From JAQVOO01 sp964524755 (GTDB lineage Bacteria; Spirochaetota; Spirochaetia; Sphaerochaetales; Sphaerochaetaceae), in contig CAZGDR010000018.1 of the NCBI GenBank assembly GCA_964524755.1, positions 1 through 33,715 on the forward strand: DNA of 33,715 nucleotides. The letters run 5' to 3'. Within the stretch, counting starts at the first letter, position 1; each line of letters begins with the position of its first letter. The notes under the pieces are model-generated. The model made no database searches and had not been told where the DNA came from. It saw nothing but the letters and a program-made list of their open reading frames with translations. Shown here in pieces: positions 24,706-32,372 of the stretch. The position numbers and the translations under genes are program-made.

Positions 24706-25458
24706 TCAAGTTATGGAGGTCCACTCAGGGGGATCTGGCCACACAAATTCACGGTAGACTTCGCTTTCAGGATCGTTAAAGCCTAATGTAACGGCTGCTA
24801 GATGTAGCGTAGTTCTTGGTTCACCTCCATAGAGCTGATCGCCCAAAATCGCATGTGAACTCCACGCTAGATGACACCGAACTTGATGTCTAAAGCCACG
24901 GGTTAACCTACAACAATACAGCAGGATACCCTCGTCACTGGTGCCCACCAACTCAACGGCAGTGCGGTAGGTTACCTTTCCTCCCTTACCTTGCACTACT
25001 GGAGAAGAGGCTTCAGTAACTGGTCGCACAACTTTGTGTCCGCTGCCATAGGCCCTGAACCTACTCTCCAGTATCCAATTTGTATCTTCTTCTGCTGCAG
25101 GAAAAGGAGGATATCCGTCATCTCGTTCTGATATTTTTGTAGCCGCCATATATGTTTTTTTAAAATTCCCTCTCATTTGAGACTCTCGTAACGTATCAAA
25201 GGTAGAAAAATCGCGTGCAATGAGGACTAGTCCACAGGTTTCGGTATCAAGACGGTGCATGACCCCTCCTTCATGCCCATGGGGACCCATGGGAGCTAGA
25301 ACTTCTTTAAAGTACGCTCCTACTTCTGAAAGTAACGTCTTCTTGCCCGTCTCCTTAGCTAGTGGAACGGTGGGAAGGCCAGCTCTCTTAGCCACTACCA
25401 AGAAATGGGGATTTTCTGCTACCAGCGTAAAAGATGAGTCATTCATGCTAGGAAGCAT
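24706..25458 (-). CDS. RluA-family RNA pseudouridine synthase
   Basis: Converts specific uridines in rRNA or tRNA to pseudouridine. The 250-residue product begins with FLVVAKRAGLPTVPL and has the catalytic Asp in HRLDTETCGLVLIAR, then KKTYMA, a TYRTAVELVG strand, and GFRHQVRCHLAWSSHAILGDQLYGG, all standard for the RluA/RluC/RluD catalytic domain. No S4 domain is present. An in-frame ATG at 25446 is an alternative start; the SD is weak (GGAAG). The target position cannot be assigned. Divergent from the CBS/ATPase gene across a 47-bp region with a symmetric -10. Confidence 0.87.
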   Translation of the reverse strand: MLPSMNDSSFTLVAENPHFLVVAKRAGLPTVPLAKETGKKTLLSEVGAYFKEVLAPMGPHGHEGGVMHRLDTETCGLVLIARDFSTFDTLRESQMRGNFKKTYMAATKISERDDGYPPFPAAEEDTNWILESRFRAYGSGHKVVRPVTEASSPVVQGKGGKVTYRTAVELVGTSDEGILLYCCRLTRGFRHQVRCHLAWSSHAILGDQLYGGEPRTTLHLAAVTLGFNDPESEVYREFVWPDPPEWTSIT

Positions 25459-25491
25459 AGCAGAATCACTTCCGTTAGACCATGCTCTTGT

Positions 25492-25499
25492 AGTATACT
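25492..25499. promoter_or_regulatory. Symmetric -10 element, divergent promoter
   Basis: AGTATACT is its own reverse complement, so it offers TATACT to both strands. Rightward transcription would start at or next to ATG 25506 (leaderless); leftward transcription would start near 25485 with a 27-nt leader to ATG 25458. The -35 elements are weak on both sides. Confidence 0.4.
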
Positions 25500-25505
25500 G
25501 CTCCT

Positions 25506-26447
25506 ATGCAGACGATACCGATTAATACCTATAACTCGCCTACTGTTATCCTGGAGCTCATCTATCGCCTCAAGGTGAAAGATGTCATGACCCGCTCCCT
25601 GATCAGTGTACCGTTAGGAACTACGATGCGAGCGGTCCAGCATCTTATGCGTGAAAAAGCCATTACTGGCGTACCCGTGGTGCTTGACAAAAGGTTGTTA
25701 GGAATCGTGAGTATGGATGACATTATACAAGCTCTAGATTTCGGATATATCAATGATAAAGTAGAAGATCACATGACCAGTAACCTTATTCTCCTCGAAG
25801 AAGATATGCCGGTCTCATTTGCTATCAACTACTTTGACCGCTACCGCTACCATCGTTTTCCAGTCTTAAATAGAGATAAAGAGTTGGTAGGTATTGTCAC
25901 TACCCGCGACATCTCTACGAGGCTCCTGTGGGAGATCAATCACGAGGTAGAGCAACTTGAACGGATGAATTTTTCAACCATAGTCACAGATGGACTTCCC
26001 CGTGATGTCCACTCGTTTCCAATCATGAAGCATGATTTTGAAAATGCAGGTTTTGCTTCTACCGAAATTAAGAAGAAGTTAAAACAGAGTAAAGTTTTTC
26101 CACGTACCATTCGACGAGCCGCCATAGCCTCATATGAGTTAGAGATGAATATAGTGGTACACTCCAATGGAGGGACCATCACCGCTGAATTTGGTCCTAA
26201 TGAAGTAGTTATCACCAGTGAAGATAGTGGTCCTGGTATTCCCAATATAGAGGAGGCCCTTGAAGAGGGTTTTTCTACTGCAAACGAGTGGATCCGTTCG
26301 TTAGGGTTTGGCGCTGGTATGGGATTACCTAATGTGCGATCGGTCTCCGATGATTTCTCAATTACCTCGACTCCAGAAAAAACGATTGTAACTTCAACTA
26401 TTCGTTTCAGTGATTTAAAAACAAAAAAACACCAACAGGAGGTTTAG
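25506..26447 (+). CDS. CBS-pair protein with HATPase (anti-sigma/histidine-kinase-like) domain
   Basis: A probable cytoplasmic signalling protein of 313 residues. Two CBS motifs (about 24-78 and 85-140: VKDVMTRSLISVPLGTTM, and VEDHMTSNLILLEEDM) should bind an adenine nucleotide. They are followed by a GHKL ATPase of the anti-sigma-factor type: N-box ASYELEMNIVVHSNGG, G1 SEDSGPGIPN, G2 GFGAGMGLPNV. No histidine phosphorylation domain is visible. It precedes a DRTGG protein and a PHP protein; in clostridia, Thermotogae and related anaerobes the same trio often lies beside FeFe hydrogenase or other redox genes. No SD is visible, and a TATACT ends 6 nt before the ATG. Confidence 0.85.
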   Translation: MQTIPINTYNSPTVILELIYRLKVKDVMTRSLISVPLGTTMRAVQHLMREKAITGVPVVLDKRLLGIVSMDDIIQALDFGYINDKVEDHMTSNLILLEEDMPVSFAINYFDRYRYHRFPVLNRDKELVGIVTTRDISTRLLWEINHEVEQLERMNFSTIVTDGLPRDVHSFPIMKHDFENAGFASTEIKKKLKQSKVFPRTIRRAAIASYELEMNIVVHSNGGTITAEFGPNEVVITSEDSGPGIPNIEEALEEGFSTANEWIRSLGFGAGMGLPNVRSVSDDFSITSTPEKTIVTSTIRFSDLKTKKHQQEV

Positions 26448-26451
26448 TATC

Positions 26452-26790
26452 ATGCTAACCGTCGAACAGCTACTTTTTGACCTAACATATCACGCCTATA
26501 CCACAGGAAACTCAGAAATAACTATTACTGGGGGGTATACTTCAGATCTCCTTTCGGACGTCATGGGCAATGCCGATGAAGGGAGTGTTCTTATCACCAT
26601 CCAAGCTCATAAAAATAGCGTAGCCGTGGCTTCCCTGATTGGTATGCGAGCCATCATTTTATGCAATGGGAGAACTCCTAGTGAAGATATGATAGTAAGT
26701 GCTAAGCAAGAAAATATCGCCTTGATTGGAACCAGTGATTCTCAATTTACCGCTTCTTATAAGGTTGCCAAACTATTGGGCTTTGTCTAA
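26452..26790 (+). CDS. DRTGG-domain protein
   Basis: A 112-residue stand-alone DRTGG domain (named for a motif in related PhoU/PTA-linked proteins), a small alpha/beta fold thought to bind a ligand or mediate assembly. The visible part is the alternation of strands and helices: SEITITGGYTSDLLSDVM, EGSVLITIQAHKNSVAVASL, MRAIILCNGRTPSEDM and NIALIGTSDSQFTASYKVAKL. AGGAGG lies 9 nt before ATG 26452, overlapping the stop of the previous gene. It is the middle gene of the cassette. Its biochemical function is unknown; in homologous clusters it co-occurs with the CBS/ATPase and PHP genes. Confidence 0.82.
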   Translation: MLTVEQLLFDLTYHAYTTGNSEITITGGYTSDLLSDVMGNADEGSVLITIQAHKNSVAVASLIGMRAIILCNGRTPSEDMIVSAKQENIALIGTSDSQFTASYKVAKLLGFV

Positions 26791-26793
26791 CCA

Positions 26794-27501
26794 ATGCGAC
26801 TGTGTATAGACCTGCACAATCACTCCTGTCTCTCCCCTTGCGGCAGTGACTTACTGCTCCCCTCCGTTTTGGCAATGGAGGCCGCTGACAAAGGGATCGA
26901 TATGGTAGCCCTCACGGACCACAATAGTGCCCGTAACCTCACCGCCTTTGCCGAGGCTTGTGAGATTATCGGCATTGTCGGGGTCTTTGGAATTGAGGTT
27001 ACTACCCTTGAAGAAATTCATGTTTTGGCCTTATTTGAAACCCTTGCCCAAGGTTTAGCATTCGGGACATGGATTGAATCCCTCTTGCCTCCTATTAAAA
27101 ACACTCCGCGTTTTTTTGGAGATCAGTATGTCTGTGATGTAGCAGGCAACAGAATTGATGAAATTGACTTGTTTTTATATGGACCAGCTGATGTGGCATA
27201 CGACGACCTCATAGAAATAATCATCGCCCAAGATGGTCTGGCCATCCCTGCCCATATCGACCGGCCGGCTAATAGTGTTACGGCACATCTTGGATTTCTT
27301 CCTCGTCTCTCCTACTCTGCAGTTGAATCAATAGTTATACCACCCGTAGTAGAGACCTTTGATTATACTGTCATCCAGGGTTCAGATGCCCACTATTTAG
27401 AACATGTTGGTCGCAGGCGTTGTTTTGTTGAATCTACACAGTCGAATTTTGCTGGTTTACGCGAAGCTCTTTTACACAATACCATTTCATTTATGGCATA
27501 A
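26794..27501 (+). CDS. PHP-domain metal-dependent phosphoesterase
   Basis: A 235-residue PHP domain with metal-binding motifs in order: DLHNHSCLSPCG (motif I), LTDHNS (II), GIEVTT (His/Glu, III), the PAHIDRP motif and GSDAH (IV). This is the stand-alone type related to TrpH/YciV nucleotide phosphatases. It starts three bases after the DRTGG stop and has no clear SD, so translation is probably coupled. It is the last gene of the CBS-ATPase/DRTGG/PHP operon. The likely reaction is phosphate ester hydrolysis on a nucleotide or short oligonucleotide. A short TAGGC/GCCTA hairpin follows (about 27512-27526). Confidence 0.87.
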   Translation: MRLCIDLHNHSCLSPCGSDLLLPSVLAMEAADKGIDMVALTDHNSARNLTAFAEACEIIGIVGVFGIEVTTLEEIHVLALFETLAQGLAFGTWIESLLPPIKNTPRFFGDQYVCDVAGNRIDEIDLFLYGPADVAYDDLIEIIIAQDGLAIPAHIDRPANSVTAHLGFLPRLSYSAVESIVIPPVVETFDYTVIQGSDAHYLEHVGRRRCFVESTQSNFAGLREALLHNTISFMA

Positions 27502-27542
27502 ATACCGTCTAGGCTCGTTGCCTACTCTATCGTCTAGCAATG

Positions 27543-27594
27543 CCAAATACTAACAAACCTTTCTCCTTATGAGTTCTCCCCTAATAGTATTTGG
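27543..27594. repeat. Perfect 10-bp inverted repeat between the PHP gene and rtcB
   Basis: CCAAATACTA (27543-27552) and TAGTATTTGG (27585-27594) with a 32-nt spacer. No T-run follows on either strand. It ends 24 bp before the rtcB -35. It could be a stem-loop at the end of the PHP transcript or a looped operator. Confidence 0.45.
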
Positions 27595-27618
27595 TCAAAG
27601 TACTTAAAAGCGTTCAAA

Positions 27619-27647
27619 TTGACTCTTTGTTCTATCCTAGGTATAAT
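27619..27647 (+). promoter_or_regulatory. Strong promoter for the rtcB leader
   Basis: TTGACT (27619-27624), 17 bp, TATAAT (27642-27647); the best promoter in the window. The expected start of transcription is near 27654, about 168 nt before the rtcB start codon. Confidence 0.75.
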
Positions 27648-27653
27648 TACTAG

Positions 27654-27821
27654 GCATGGTGGTTATTGGAATATTCTCTCACATTGCACGTAGGATGCTT
27701 CGAGAATCTGTTTCCACTACCGCAGCAACTGGAATGATCTAGCGGTGACCAACATCATACCGCAGGGGCGTGCAGCCAGGATCCAAGTTCTGAGTTGCTT
27801 AGTATCTAAGAAGGAGATGTA
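27654..27821 (+). promoter_or_regulatory. Long structured leader of rtcB, candidate RNA switch
   Basis: Consecutive stems can be read: ATTCTC/GAGAAT (27673-27707, with inner GCA/TGC), TTCCA/TGGAA (27712-27734), GCGGT/ACCGC (27742-27763), a 10-bp stem with one bulged A made of GCAGCCAGGA (27772-27781) and TTCTGAGTTGC (27788-27798), and CTTAG/CTAAG (27798-27810) touching the SD AAGGAG. TACCGCAG occurs twice (27718-27725 and 27758-27765), so GCGGT can pair with either copy, giving exclusive folds. No known riboswitch consensus is recognised, and no tRNA or open reading frame is evident. Confidence 0.5.
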
Positions 27822-29036
27822 GTGTTAGTAAAAGGAACCTATGGTTCAGCTAAAGTCTTTGCCCAACATGTCGAAGATGGCGCTAAAGAACAGATAGAAA
27901 CGTTATTGAATCAAGACTTTTTGAAGGGCTCAAGGGTAAGAATCATGCCTGATGTTCATCAGGGTATGGGCTGTGTAATTGGTTTTACGGCAGATATGGG
28001 CGACAAAGTCATTCCCAACATTGTGGGAGTCGATATCGGATGCGGCATGCTTACTGTCGAGCTGGGGAAGATCGCTATTGATCTTCCAAAACTTGATCAG
28101 ATAATTAACAGCAAGATTCCCTCAGGAAGACACACCCATCAAAGCAGAGTCGTCAAATTCGACAAACTGAAAGATCTTTATATGTTTAGAGATTTAAAGG
28201 ATACTAAGCGCTTAGAGAGAAGTATTGGGACCCTTGGTGGAGGCAATCATTTTATTGAAGTAGGCCTTGATAGTCAGAAAAACACCTTCCTCGTCATCCA
28301 CTCGGGAAGTAGAAACTTGGGTACTCAAGTAGCAAGGTACTATCAAAACCTTGCCATAGATGTATGTAGTGGTAAAGAGGAATATTTTACGAGACGGGAT
28401 CACATCATAGAAACCTACAAAGCTCAAGGGAGAAGGGAACAGATCAAACCTGCACTTCACCTGTTGGAGATGGAGTACAAAGGATTAAAGCCCAACTACC
28501 CCCGTGATCTCTGTTACATTACGGGAAAATTTAGAGATGAGTATTTACATGATATGAAAATCTGCCAAGAGTACGCGAGTTTGAATCGGGAGGTGATGGC
28601 CGATATTATCCTCACTAACCTATTACAAAAAAACTTACATGAATTCCCCTATTTCGAAACCGTTCACAACTACATCAACTTTAAAGATAATATTATCCGT
28701 AAGGGTGCTATCTCGGCATACGAGGGAGAGCGAGTACTTATTCCTATTAACATGCGTGATGGCTCTATTTTGGCTACTGGTAAGGGTAATAGCGACTGGA
28801 ATTATTCTGCACCCCATGGGGCCGGAAGGGTCTTAAGTCGAACTGAAGCTAAAAAAGAGTTGGCTCTAGGCACTTTTAAGAAGACTATGAAGCATATTTA
28901 TTCTACTTCGGTTCATAAAGGGACCTTAGATGAAAGTCCTGAGGCTTATAAACCAATGGATGAAATCTTAGCCTCAATTAGCGAAACTGTAGATGTGATT
29001 GATATTATAAAACCCATCTATAACTATAAAGCTTAA
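27822..29036 (+). CDS. rtcB: RtcB-family RNA-splicing ligase
   Basis: A GTP- and Mn2+-dependent ligase joining RNA ends with 2',3'-cyclic phosphate (or 3'-phosphate) to 5'-OH ends, used in RNA repair or tRNA splicing. The 404-residue product is full length: MPDVHQGMGCVIG, GVDIGCGM (metal Cys), the GTLGGGNHFIEV motif, HSGSRNLG and the C-terminal APHGAGRVLSR with the guanylylated His. The start is GTG 27822; AAGGAG is 5 nt upstream. The gene has its own strong promoter and long leader. Neither archease nor RtcA/RtcR is nearby. Its end overlaps the convergent HDAC-family gene by 4 nt. Confidence 0.95.
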   Translation: MLVKGTYGSAKVFAQHVEDGAKEQIETLLNQDFLKGSRVRIMPDVHQGMGCVIGFTADMGDKVIPNIVGVDIGCGMLTVELGKIAIDLPKLDQIINSKIPSGRHTHQSRVVKFDKLKDLYMFRDLKDTKRLERSIGTLGGGNHFIEVGLDSQKNTFLVIHSGSRNLGTQVARYYQNLAIDVCSGKEEYFTRRDHIIETYKAQGRREQIKPALHLLEMEYKGLKPNYPRDLCYITGKFRDEYLHDMKICQEYASLNREVMADIILTNLLQKNLHEFPYFETVHNYINFKDNIIRKGAISAYEGERVLIPINMRDGSILATGKGNSDWNYSAPHGAGRVLSRTEAKKELALGTFKKTMKHIYSTSVHKGTLDESPEAYKPMDEILASISETVDVIDIIKPIYNYKA

Positions 29037-30343
29037 GCTCGTCTGCTGTAATACTGATCCTCTACCCTATCCTGTAAGTAGATTCTGTTGAAAGTAAGAG
29101 ATGGTTTTCTATACATCTTATGGGCCTCATCTATGCACTTGGGACAAGCATCTCGCGGAAGCGTTATGGCTAAGACTCTAGCTCCCCCATCGGCTTGAGA
29201 ATGGATCCAATTGTTACCAGAGCAACTCGTACAACTTTTAAAGTATTGAACTTGTTCATCGAGAATGCCATCAGTGTCGTAGTAGATCTGTTTGGATCTT
29301 TCAAAAATCTCTCTACCTTTCGATTTATTCATCCAGGCATCTTCTTTATGGTTCCATTTATTCAGCACTATCTCTGAGATCTGTTTTATATATTCTGTTA
29401 TCTCATGCGATTGTCGTAGTTTCCCCTCAACATAATCAGGTTCACGGACATGGGAATAATCGAGACCTGCCATAGCCAGTATAATCCCCAAGTTAGTATA
29501 TGGGAGGGCGCCTTCTATAGAGTAGCCACCTTCAAGGACGGCGATATCAGGGTTTAAGATATGATTGAGTTTAGCATACCCTTGTGCTGTAAAATTCATA
29601 TTAGTGATGGGATCGGTATAATGGTTATCCTGACCGGCAGAGTTAATAATAATATCTGGTTTATAATCATCTAAGATTGGCATCACTACATGATTAAGAA
29701 CGTGCAAGAACCCCTCTTCACCCGTCAGGGGCGGTAAAGGAATATTAACGTTATAGCCATAAGCGGACGGTCCTCCAAAATCCTCAATCGCTCCCGTTCC
29801 TGGATATAATGTTCTTCCATCCTGGTGAAACGATATAACGAGGGTCTCTTTGTCATTCCAGAAAATATCTTCAGTGCCATCTCCATGGTGGCAGTCTGTA
29901 TCAACAATGGCAATCCGTAAGGGGCCAAACTCTTGGCGCATCTTTTCCACCATGACTGCTTCTATATTTATGACACAAAAACCACGATCCCCATAGACAA
30001 ACCTGTGGGCATGGTGCCCAGGTGGGCGTACTAAGGCAAATGCTTTATCAACTTCTTTATTCATCACAGCCTGTGCACAGCGGATAGCACCTCCAGCTGA
30101 TATATAGTGGGATTCAGTTAAGCGGGAAGCAACGTCAGGAACACAAAAATGGACTCTTTGAATATCTTGCTTTTCAGCGAGGATTGGATTGAACATCTCA
30201 ATACCTTCAATGTCTTCAATGCCCTCTTCAAAAATTTGATCTTGGGTATACAAGAGGCGCTCCTCCCGTTCGGGATGGGTTGGACTTATGGCCCAGTCAA
30301 AAGCTGGGAAGAAGACCAAGCCGAGTTTATTTTCAGCTTTCAT
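29033..30343 (-). CDS. Histone-deacetylase-family amidohydrolase with C-terminal zinc-ribbon
   Basis: A zinc-dependent deacylase of the arginase/deacetylase fold (bacterial HDAC, acetylpolyamine amidohydrolase relatives). Residues 1-300 hold the catalytic domain: RPPGHHAH (His110, His111), DTDCHHGDGTEDIFW (zinc ligands Asp150 and His152), INSAGQDNHYTDP (zinc ligand Asp239) and EGGYS (Tyr274). The remaining 130 residues are a helical linker and a CxxC...CxxC module (Cys371/374 and Cys400/403) that looks like a zinc ribbon, unusual for this family. SD GAGGAG precedes ATG 30343. It is the last gene of the minus-strand PCMT-HyuA-HDAC operon; the HyuA stop lies 11 nt inside it. The substrate is unknown (acetyl-lysine, acetylpolyamine or another amide). 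Confidence 0.87.
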   Translation of the reverse strand: MKAENKLGLVFFPAFDWAISPTHPEREERLLYTQDQIFEEGIEDIEGIEMFNPILAEKQDIQRVHFCVPDVASRLTESHYISAGGAIRCAQAVMNKEVDKAFALVRPPGHHAHRFVYGDRGFCVINIEAVMVEKMRQEFGPLRIAIVDTDCHHGDGTEDIFWNDKETLVISFHQDGRTLYPGTGAIEDFGGPSAYGYNVNIPLPPLTGEEGFLHVLNHVVMPILDDYKPDIIINSAGQDNHYTDPITNMNFTAQGYAKLNHILNPDIAVLEGGYSIEGALPYTNLGIILAMAGLDYSHVREPDYVEGKLRQSHEITEYIKQISEIVLNKWNHKEDAWMNKSKGREIFERSKQIYYDTDGILDEQVQYFKSCTSCSGNNWIHSQADGGARVLAITLPRDACPKCIDEAHKMYRKPSLTFNRIYLQDRVEDQYYSRRA

Positions 30344-31672
30344 GATGCAAACTCCTCATGAGAATATTTCCAGGCTTTATTTGGGCTTTGATTCTAATAT
30401 TTTTGCCAGTTGTACTAAACCCATCGACCATATTAAAACTACTCTCTTCTGTTATTTCAGATTCTATACTCCCTGTATCAAAACCCATGGAAATGTAGGC
30501 TTCTTCTAATAACTCTAACGCTCTCTTTTTAGCCTCTNNNNNNNNNNNNNNNNNNNNNNNNNNNNNNNNNNNNNNNNNNNNNNNNNNNNNNNNNNNNNNN
30601 NNNNNNNNNNNNNNNNNNNNNNNNNNNNNNNNNNNNNGATTAATCCTGCATAGAGCATGGCGTCTGTAGGTGTCGGCTTGGGACCTCCAAAAGCATAGGG
30701 GGGACCTTTCCGTTCAGGGCCTATTATCACCTGATTATCTTCTATAGTTATACAGCTGTCCCCTCCTAAGCCTATCGATACACTATAAATAGCATGTACC
30801 AGTGTATGATAACCGGTGATTGTAGCCCCTAATGGTTCAAATAGAGGCACCCCATCGGCTAAGAAGAATATATCGGTGGTTGTTCCCCCAATGTCTAATA
30901 ATATGGCATCTTCGTCATTAGGCATAAGGGAGCTTATTCCCATAAAGCTAGCCGCTGGTCCAGAGAGGATTGTTTCCACTGGTCTCTCTTCAGCGGTCGC
31001 CATATCCATGGTCCCCGCATCGGCTTTGAGGATAAACACGGGTGCTTTTATTTCCTCCTTTTTCAGAGACTTTTTAATATTTTCTGAAAAATTAAGGAAC
31101 GTGGCATGCACAGCTGAGTTTAAATAAGAGGTGGTCACCCTTCTAGGAAAGTTCAACTTTCCTGACATTCTGTGGCCTAACGTGATCGAGTTAAACTCTT
31201 TTTGCAACATCTGGCCAATCTGTATTTCATGATTTGGGTTGCGGGTTGAAAATTTTGTCACAACTGCTAATGCCGTGATATCTTTTTTTTTGAATAGCTT
31301 AAGGGCTTTGTAAACTTCTCCCAGTTGCAGGTCTTCGACCATCACACCACGGTGATCAATAGAGCCTGAAATAGATTGCCTAGCATCGCCACAATTTGAA
31401 AAGTCATTAACCAAGCCTGGCCCTGATTGTATTATCATTCCTACCGGTGCTGTTTTCTTTTCCACTATGGCATTGGTCGATACAGTGGTACTCAGATTTA
31501 TTCGTTTAATCTGCGAAGCATCATATGGTGCGACTAAAGCTTCTAAGGTGGTCCAAATGGAACCAAATACATTATTTCGATCGGTCGTTTTTTTTACCTT
31601 GTGTATTACTTGACCATCTTTAATGATAACTCCATCTACATGAGTTCCTCCCATATCAAGTCCTACAATCAA
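30333..31672 (-). CDS. Hydantoinase/5-oxoprolinase (HyuA-type) protein, interrupted by an assembly gap
   Basis: An ATP-using HyuA-family protein acting on cyclic amides (hydantoins, 5-oxoproline or similar). Before the gap 345 residues are present: GLDMGGTHVDGVIIKDG (actin-like phosphate loop), NLSTTVSTNAIVEKK, LKADAGTMD, ETILSGPAASFMG, DIGGTTTDIFFL and SIGLGGDS. After the gap a different frame encodes AKKRALELLEEAYISMGFDT and further to a TGA at 30335-30333; this reads as the true C-terminus. The two parts are not in frame across exactly 100 N. Start TTG 31672 is supported by GAAGGAGA 8 nt upstream. No HyuB gene is present, so it is a stand-alone HyuA. Confidence 0.85.
30538..30637. other. 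Assembly gap (100 N)
   Basis: Exactly 100 N inside the HyuA-type gene. Both visible ends belong to the same protein but in different frames, so the real gap length is not 100; by comparison with usual HyuA length (roughly 500 or more residues) it is probably several hundred bases. Confidence 0.98.
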
Positions 31673-31765
31673 CGCATTACTCTCCTTCGGTTCATCTTAG
31701 TTTCTATTACTAGTATAGCTGGTATAGGCAAAGCCCTCAAGTTTAGGTTATTTCGCCTTAAAGGG

Positions 31766-32341
31766 TTAATAGTCACCAATCAATCTCACAAAACTCACTT
31801 TAGCGATAAGTTTTTTATTAATATTTCCGGTGGCATCTTTTTCTATAAGGAGGAGGTCCTGTACATAATCAGGACCTACAGGGATTACCATCTTACCGTT
31901 GGGTGCTAATTGCTCGATTAATGAATTAGGTATGTTAGTGGCAGAGGCCGTTACCATTATTCGATCATACGGAGCGTGTTCTGGCCATCCTAGACTTCCA
32001 TCCCCTAATTTGAAGTGTATATTCGTATAGCCACCTTCATGTAATCTTTCCATTGCTCTTAGATGTAGTTCTTTAATCCTTTCAACAGTATATATGGTGC
32101 CTGCAGCTTTAGATAATAGCGCTGTTTGATAACCTGAGCCGGTACCAATTTCGAGCACTCTGCTCTGGGTTTCTAAGTCTAATAGGATAGTCATCTCTAA
32201 AACAAGGCTTGGCTGTGATATTGTTTGTCCATACCCTATCGGAAATGGTGTATCTTCTTTTGATTGCTCTTTATAAAAATCCATAAAAGAGCTTCTGTCC
32301 AACTCATTATACAGTTTAATTATTCTTTCTTTTGTATTCAT
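31766..32341 (-). CDS. pcm: Protein-L-isoaspartate O-methyltransferase
   Basis: An AdoMet-dependent methyltransferase that methylates isoaspartyl residues so they can be repaired to aspartate. The 191-residue product has the PCMT signature PFPIGYGQTISQPSLV, the AdoMet loop VLEIGTGSGYQTALLSK, the YTVERI acidic end and GDGSLGWPEHAPYDRIMVTAS. The frame is open to an ATG at 32365, but that ATG is part of the -10 TATAAT; ATG 32341 with AAAGGA just upstream is the better start. It is the first gene of the operon with the HyuA-type and HDAC-type genes; 93 nt separate it from the HyuA start. Confidence 0.88.
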   Translation of the reverse strand: MNTKERIIKLYNELDRSSFMDFYKEQSKEDTPFPIGYGQTISQPSLVLEMTILLDLETQSRVLEIGTGSGYQTALLSKAAGTIYTVERIKELHLRAMERLHEGGYTNIHFKLGDGSLGWPEHAPYDRIMVTASATNIPNSLIEQLAPNGKMVIPVGPDYVQDLLLIEKDATGNINKKLIAKVSFVRLIGDY

Positions 32342-32363
32342 AGTTCCTTTTACCTTTTTGTCC

Positions 32364-32372
32364 ATTATACCA
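32364..32372 (-). promoter_or_regulatory. Extended -10 promoter of the pcm operon
   Basis: The minus-strand TGGTATAAT is a perfect TGnTATAAT extended -10; the -35 is weak, as is usual for this class. The expected start of transcription is about 16 nt before ATG 32341. Confidence 0.6.

Noticed and set aside
27654..27821. tRNA or Y-RNA-like gene in the rtcB leader
   Set aside because: One stem resembles a T-arm in size (5 bp), but the loop is not TTCRA-like and no cloverleaf could be folded; treated as an mRNA leader instead.
30515..30637. C-terminus of HyuA as read through 100 N to a stop at 30515
   Set aside because: The frame is an artefact of the placeholder length; the other frame gives a family-like C-terminus to 30333.
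32342..32365. Upstream start of the isoaspartyl methyltransferase at 32365
   Set aside because: That ATG is part of the extended -10 element TGGTATAAT; the ATG at 32341 has an SD and fits the family.
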